Below are positions 14,206-14,983 of a stretch of DNA of 14,983 nt, one piece after another. This DNA comes from Firmicutes bacterium UBA5473 (GTDB lineage: Bacteria; Bacillota; DTU084): assembly GCA_002427165.1 (NCBI GenBank), contig DIQB01000113.1, forward strand, positions 17,546 through 32,528, read 5' to 3'. Positions within the stretch are counted from its first letter, which is position 1, and the number at the start of each line of letters is the position of its first letter. A program made the translations under genes and the position numbers. The notes under the pieces were generated by a model, which had not been told where the DNA came from, searched no databases, and saw only the letters and a list, made by a program, of their open reading frames with translations.

Positions 14206-14983
14206 CTAAATACTAAGTTTATCCACGGTCTCTTTAATCACTCTTGCTGAATCAAGCAGCTGCTCCTTTTCCCCAGGAGATAGCCCCAAGGGGAAAATTC
14301 GCTTAATACCGCATCTGGCCACCACTGCTGGCACGCTAAGGCAGATATCCTCGATCCCATAATAATCTTCTAAAAAGCATGAGACCGTTAGCACAGACCG
14401 CTGATCTCGCAAGATGGCCTCTGTGATCTTTTGCATAGCCAGAGCCACTGCCCATGAGGTTGAACCCTTGCGCTGGATGATCTCGTAGGCAGCCCGCTTT
14501 ACCTGCTCCAAAATCTCTTCCCGGACCCCCAGCTCGCAGTGGCGTTCGCAACTGGGACAATGTTCAGATAGGCGCATTCCAGCTATGTTGGCTAAACTCC
14601 AGACAGCAACCTCACTATCGCCGTGTTCTCCCACGATGTAGGCGTGGACATTGCGCGGATCAATATCGCAATGCTGGCTTAAAAGATACCTGAAACGTGA
14701 TGTATCCAAAACTGTACCAGAACCCAAAACTTGATTATGAGGCAAGCCTGAAATCTTCAAAGCCAGATAAGTCATCACATCCACCGGATTGGTCACAATT
14801 AAAAAAATTGCATCTAGGGTGTATTGGGTAATCTTGGGGATCATCTCCTGGTAGATGTGGTAATTCGCCTCTACAAGCTCCAGACGGGTCTGGCCTGGTT
14901 TTTGCCTTGCCCCTGCTGTGATCACAACTAGATCTGCGCCTTTGCAATCCTCATAGTCACCTTCCCAGATCTTCACAGGTGGC
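14206..14983 (-). CDS. ldh: L-lactate dehydrogenase (partial, N-terminus beyond right edge)
   Basis: This is the C-terminal four-fifths of an NAD-dependent L-lactate dehydrogenase, which interconverts pyruvate and lactate in fermentation. The active-site loop reads AGARQKPGQTRLELVEAN: Gln at position 102 (standard numbering) marks LDH rather than malate dehydrogenase, which has Arg. VTNPVDVMTY is the next conserved block. LDTSRFRYLL carries Asp168 and Arg171, and VGEHGDSE carries catalytic His195. The C-terminal helix has RKGSTSWAVALA. A cysteine cluster, CPSCERHC, lies after the active site in a variable stretch. The NAD-binding glycine motif and the start are outside the window; the frame stays open to the edge. 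It ends 102 bases before spo0A in the same direction, with no terminator-like hairpin between them, so read-through into spo0A is possible. Confidence 0.92.
   Translation of the reverse strand, partial: PPVKIWEGDYEDCKGADLVVITAGARQKPGQTRLELVEANYHIYQEMIPKITQYTLDAIFLIVTNPVDVMTYLALKISGLPHNQVLGSGTVLDTSRFRYLLSQHCDIDPRNVHAYIVGEHGDSEVAVWSLANIAGMRLSEHCPSCERHCELGVREEILEQVKRAAYEIIQRKGSTSWAVALAMQKITEAILRDQRSVLTVSCFLEDYYGIEDICLSVPAVVARCGIKRIFPLGLSPGEKEQLLDSARVIKETVDKLSI

Noticed and set aside
1..14983. Search for CRISPR arrays, tRNA genes, insertion sequences or defence genes
   Set aside because: No regularly spaced repeats, cloverleaf-like segments, transposases or nuclease systems are visible; nearly all sequence is accounted for by housekeeping-type genes.

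Overview
The window looks like chromosome from an anaerobic, endospore-forming Firmicute of the Clostridia. The reasons are a complete Spo0A with its DNA-binding domain, a rapZ-yvcK pair, strong GGAGG-type ribosome binding sites and frequent GTG/TTG starts. Base composition is moderate (roughly half G+C by eye). Coding is dense and no gap exceeds 300 bases. I see no rRNA, tRNA, insertion sequence, phage gene or CRISPR array. The genus cannot be fixed from the sequence alone; Moorella- or Syntrophomonas-like relatives are a guess.

Layout. (1) 1-1974, minus strand: rapZ followed by yvcK, which runs off the left edge and carries an N-terminal membrane anchor. (2) 2030-2764, plus strand: a PHP-domain phosphoesterase divergent from rapZ, whose 3' end overlaps nagA. 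(3) 2748-6861, minus strand: a tight operon of a second PHP protein, a secreted metallophosphoesterase fused to a PQQ-type beta-propeller, and nagA. (4) 6862-7087: a divergent intergenic region with a 13-bp palindrome. (5) 7088-9828, plus strand: an operon of a DUF4912 protein, a GH57 glycogen branching enzyme and a 63-residue zinc ribbon. (6) 9822-14983, minus strand: lactate dehydrogenase (cut by the right edge), spo0A, steA, a mctB/steB-like gene, a GT2 glycosyltransferase and a divergent MraY/WecA-superfamily protein.

How the genes fit together. The left part has an amino-sugar theme: NagA makes glucosamine-6-phosphate, RapZ senses that sugar in E. coli, and YvcK binds UDP-GlcNAc in Bacillus. 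The middle operon is for alpha-glucan (glycogen-like) branching. The right operon joins the sporulation master regulator to a SteA/SteB-like pair, which acts in cell separation in Corynebacteria, and to two envelope-glycan enzymes. That suggests coordination of division, envelope synthesis and sporulation.

Most notable points. A sigma-H-type promoter and a well placed AAGGAGG argue that spo0A is translated from a rare ATT codon. The spo0A-steA-mctB-GT2-GT4 cluster and the phosphoesterase/propeller fusion in the nagA operon are also worth attention. Nothing here is plainly a new defence or mobile system.
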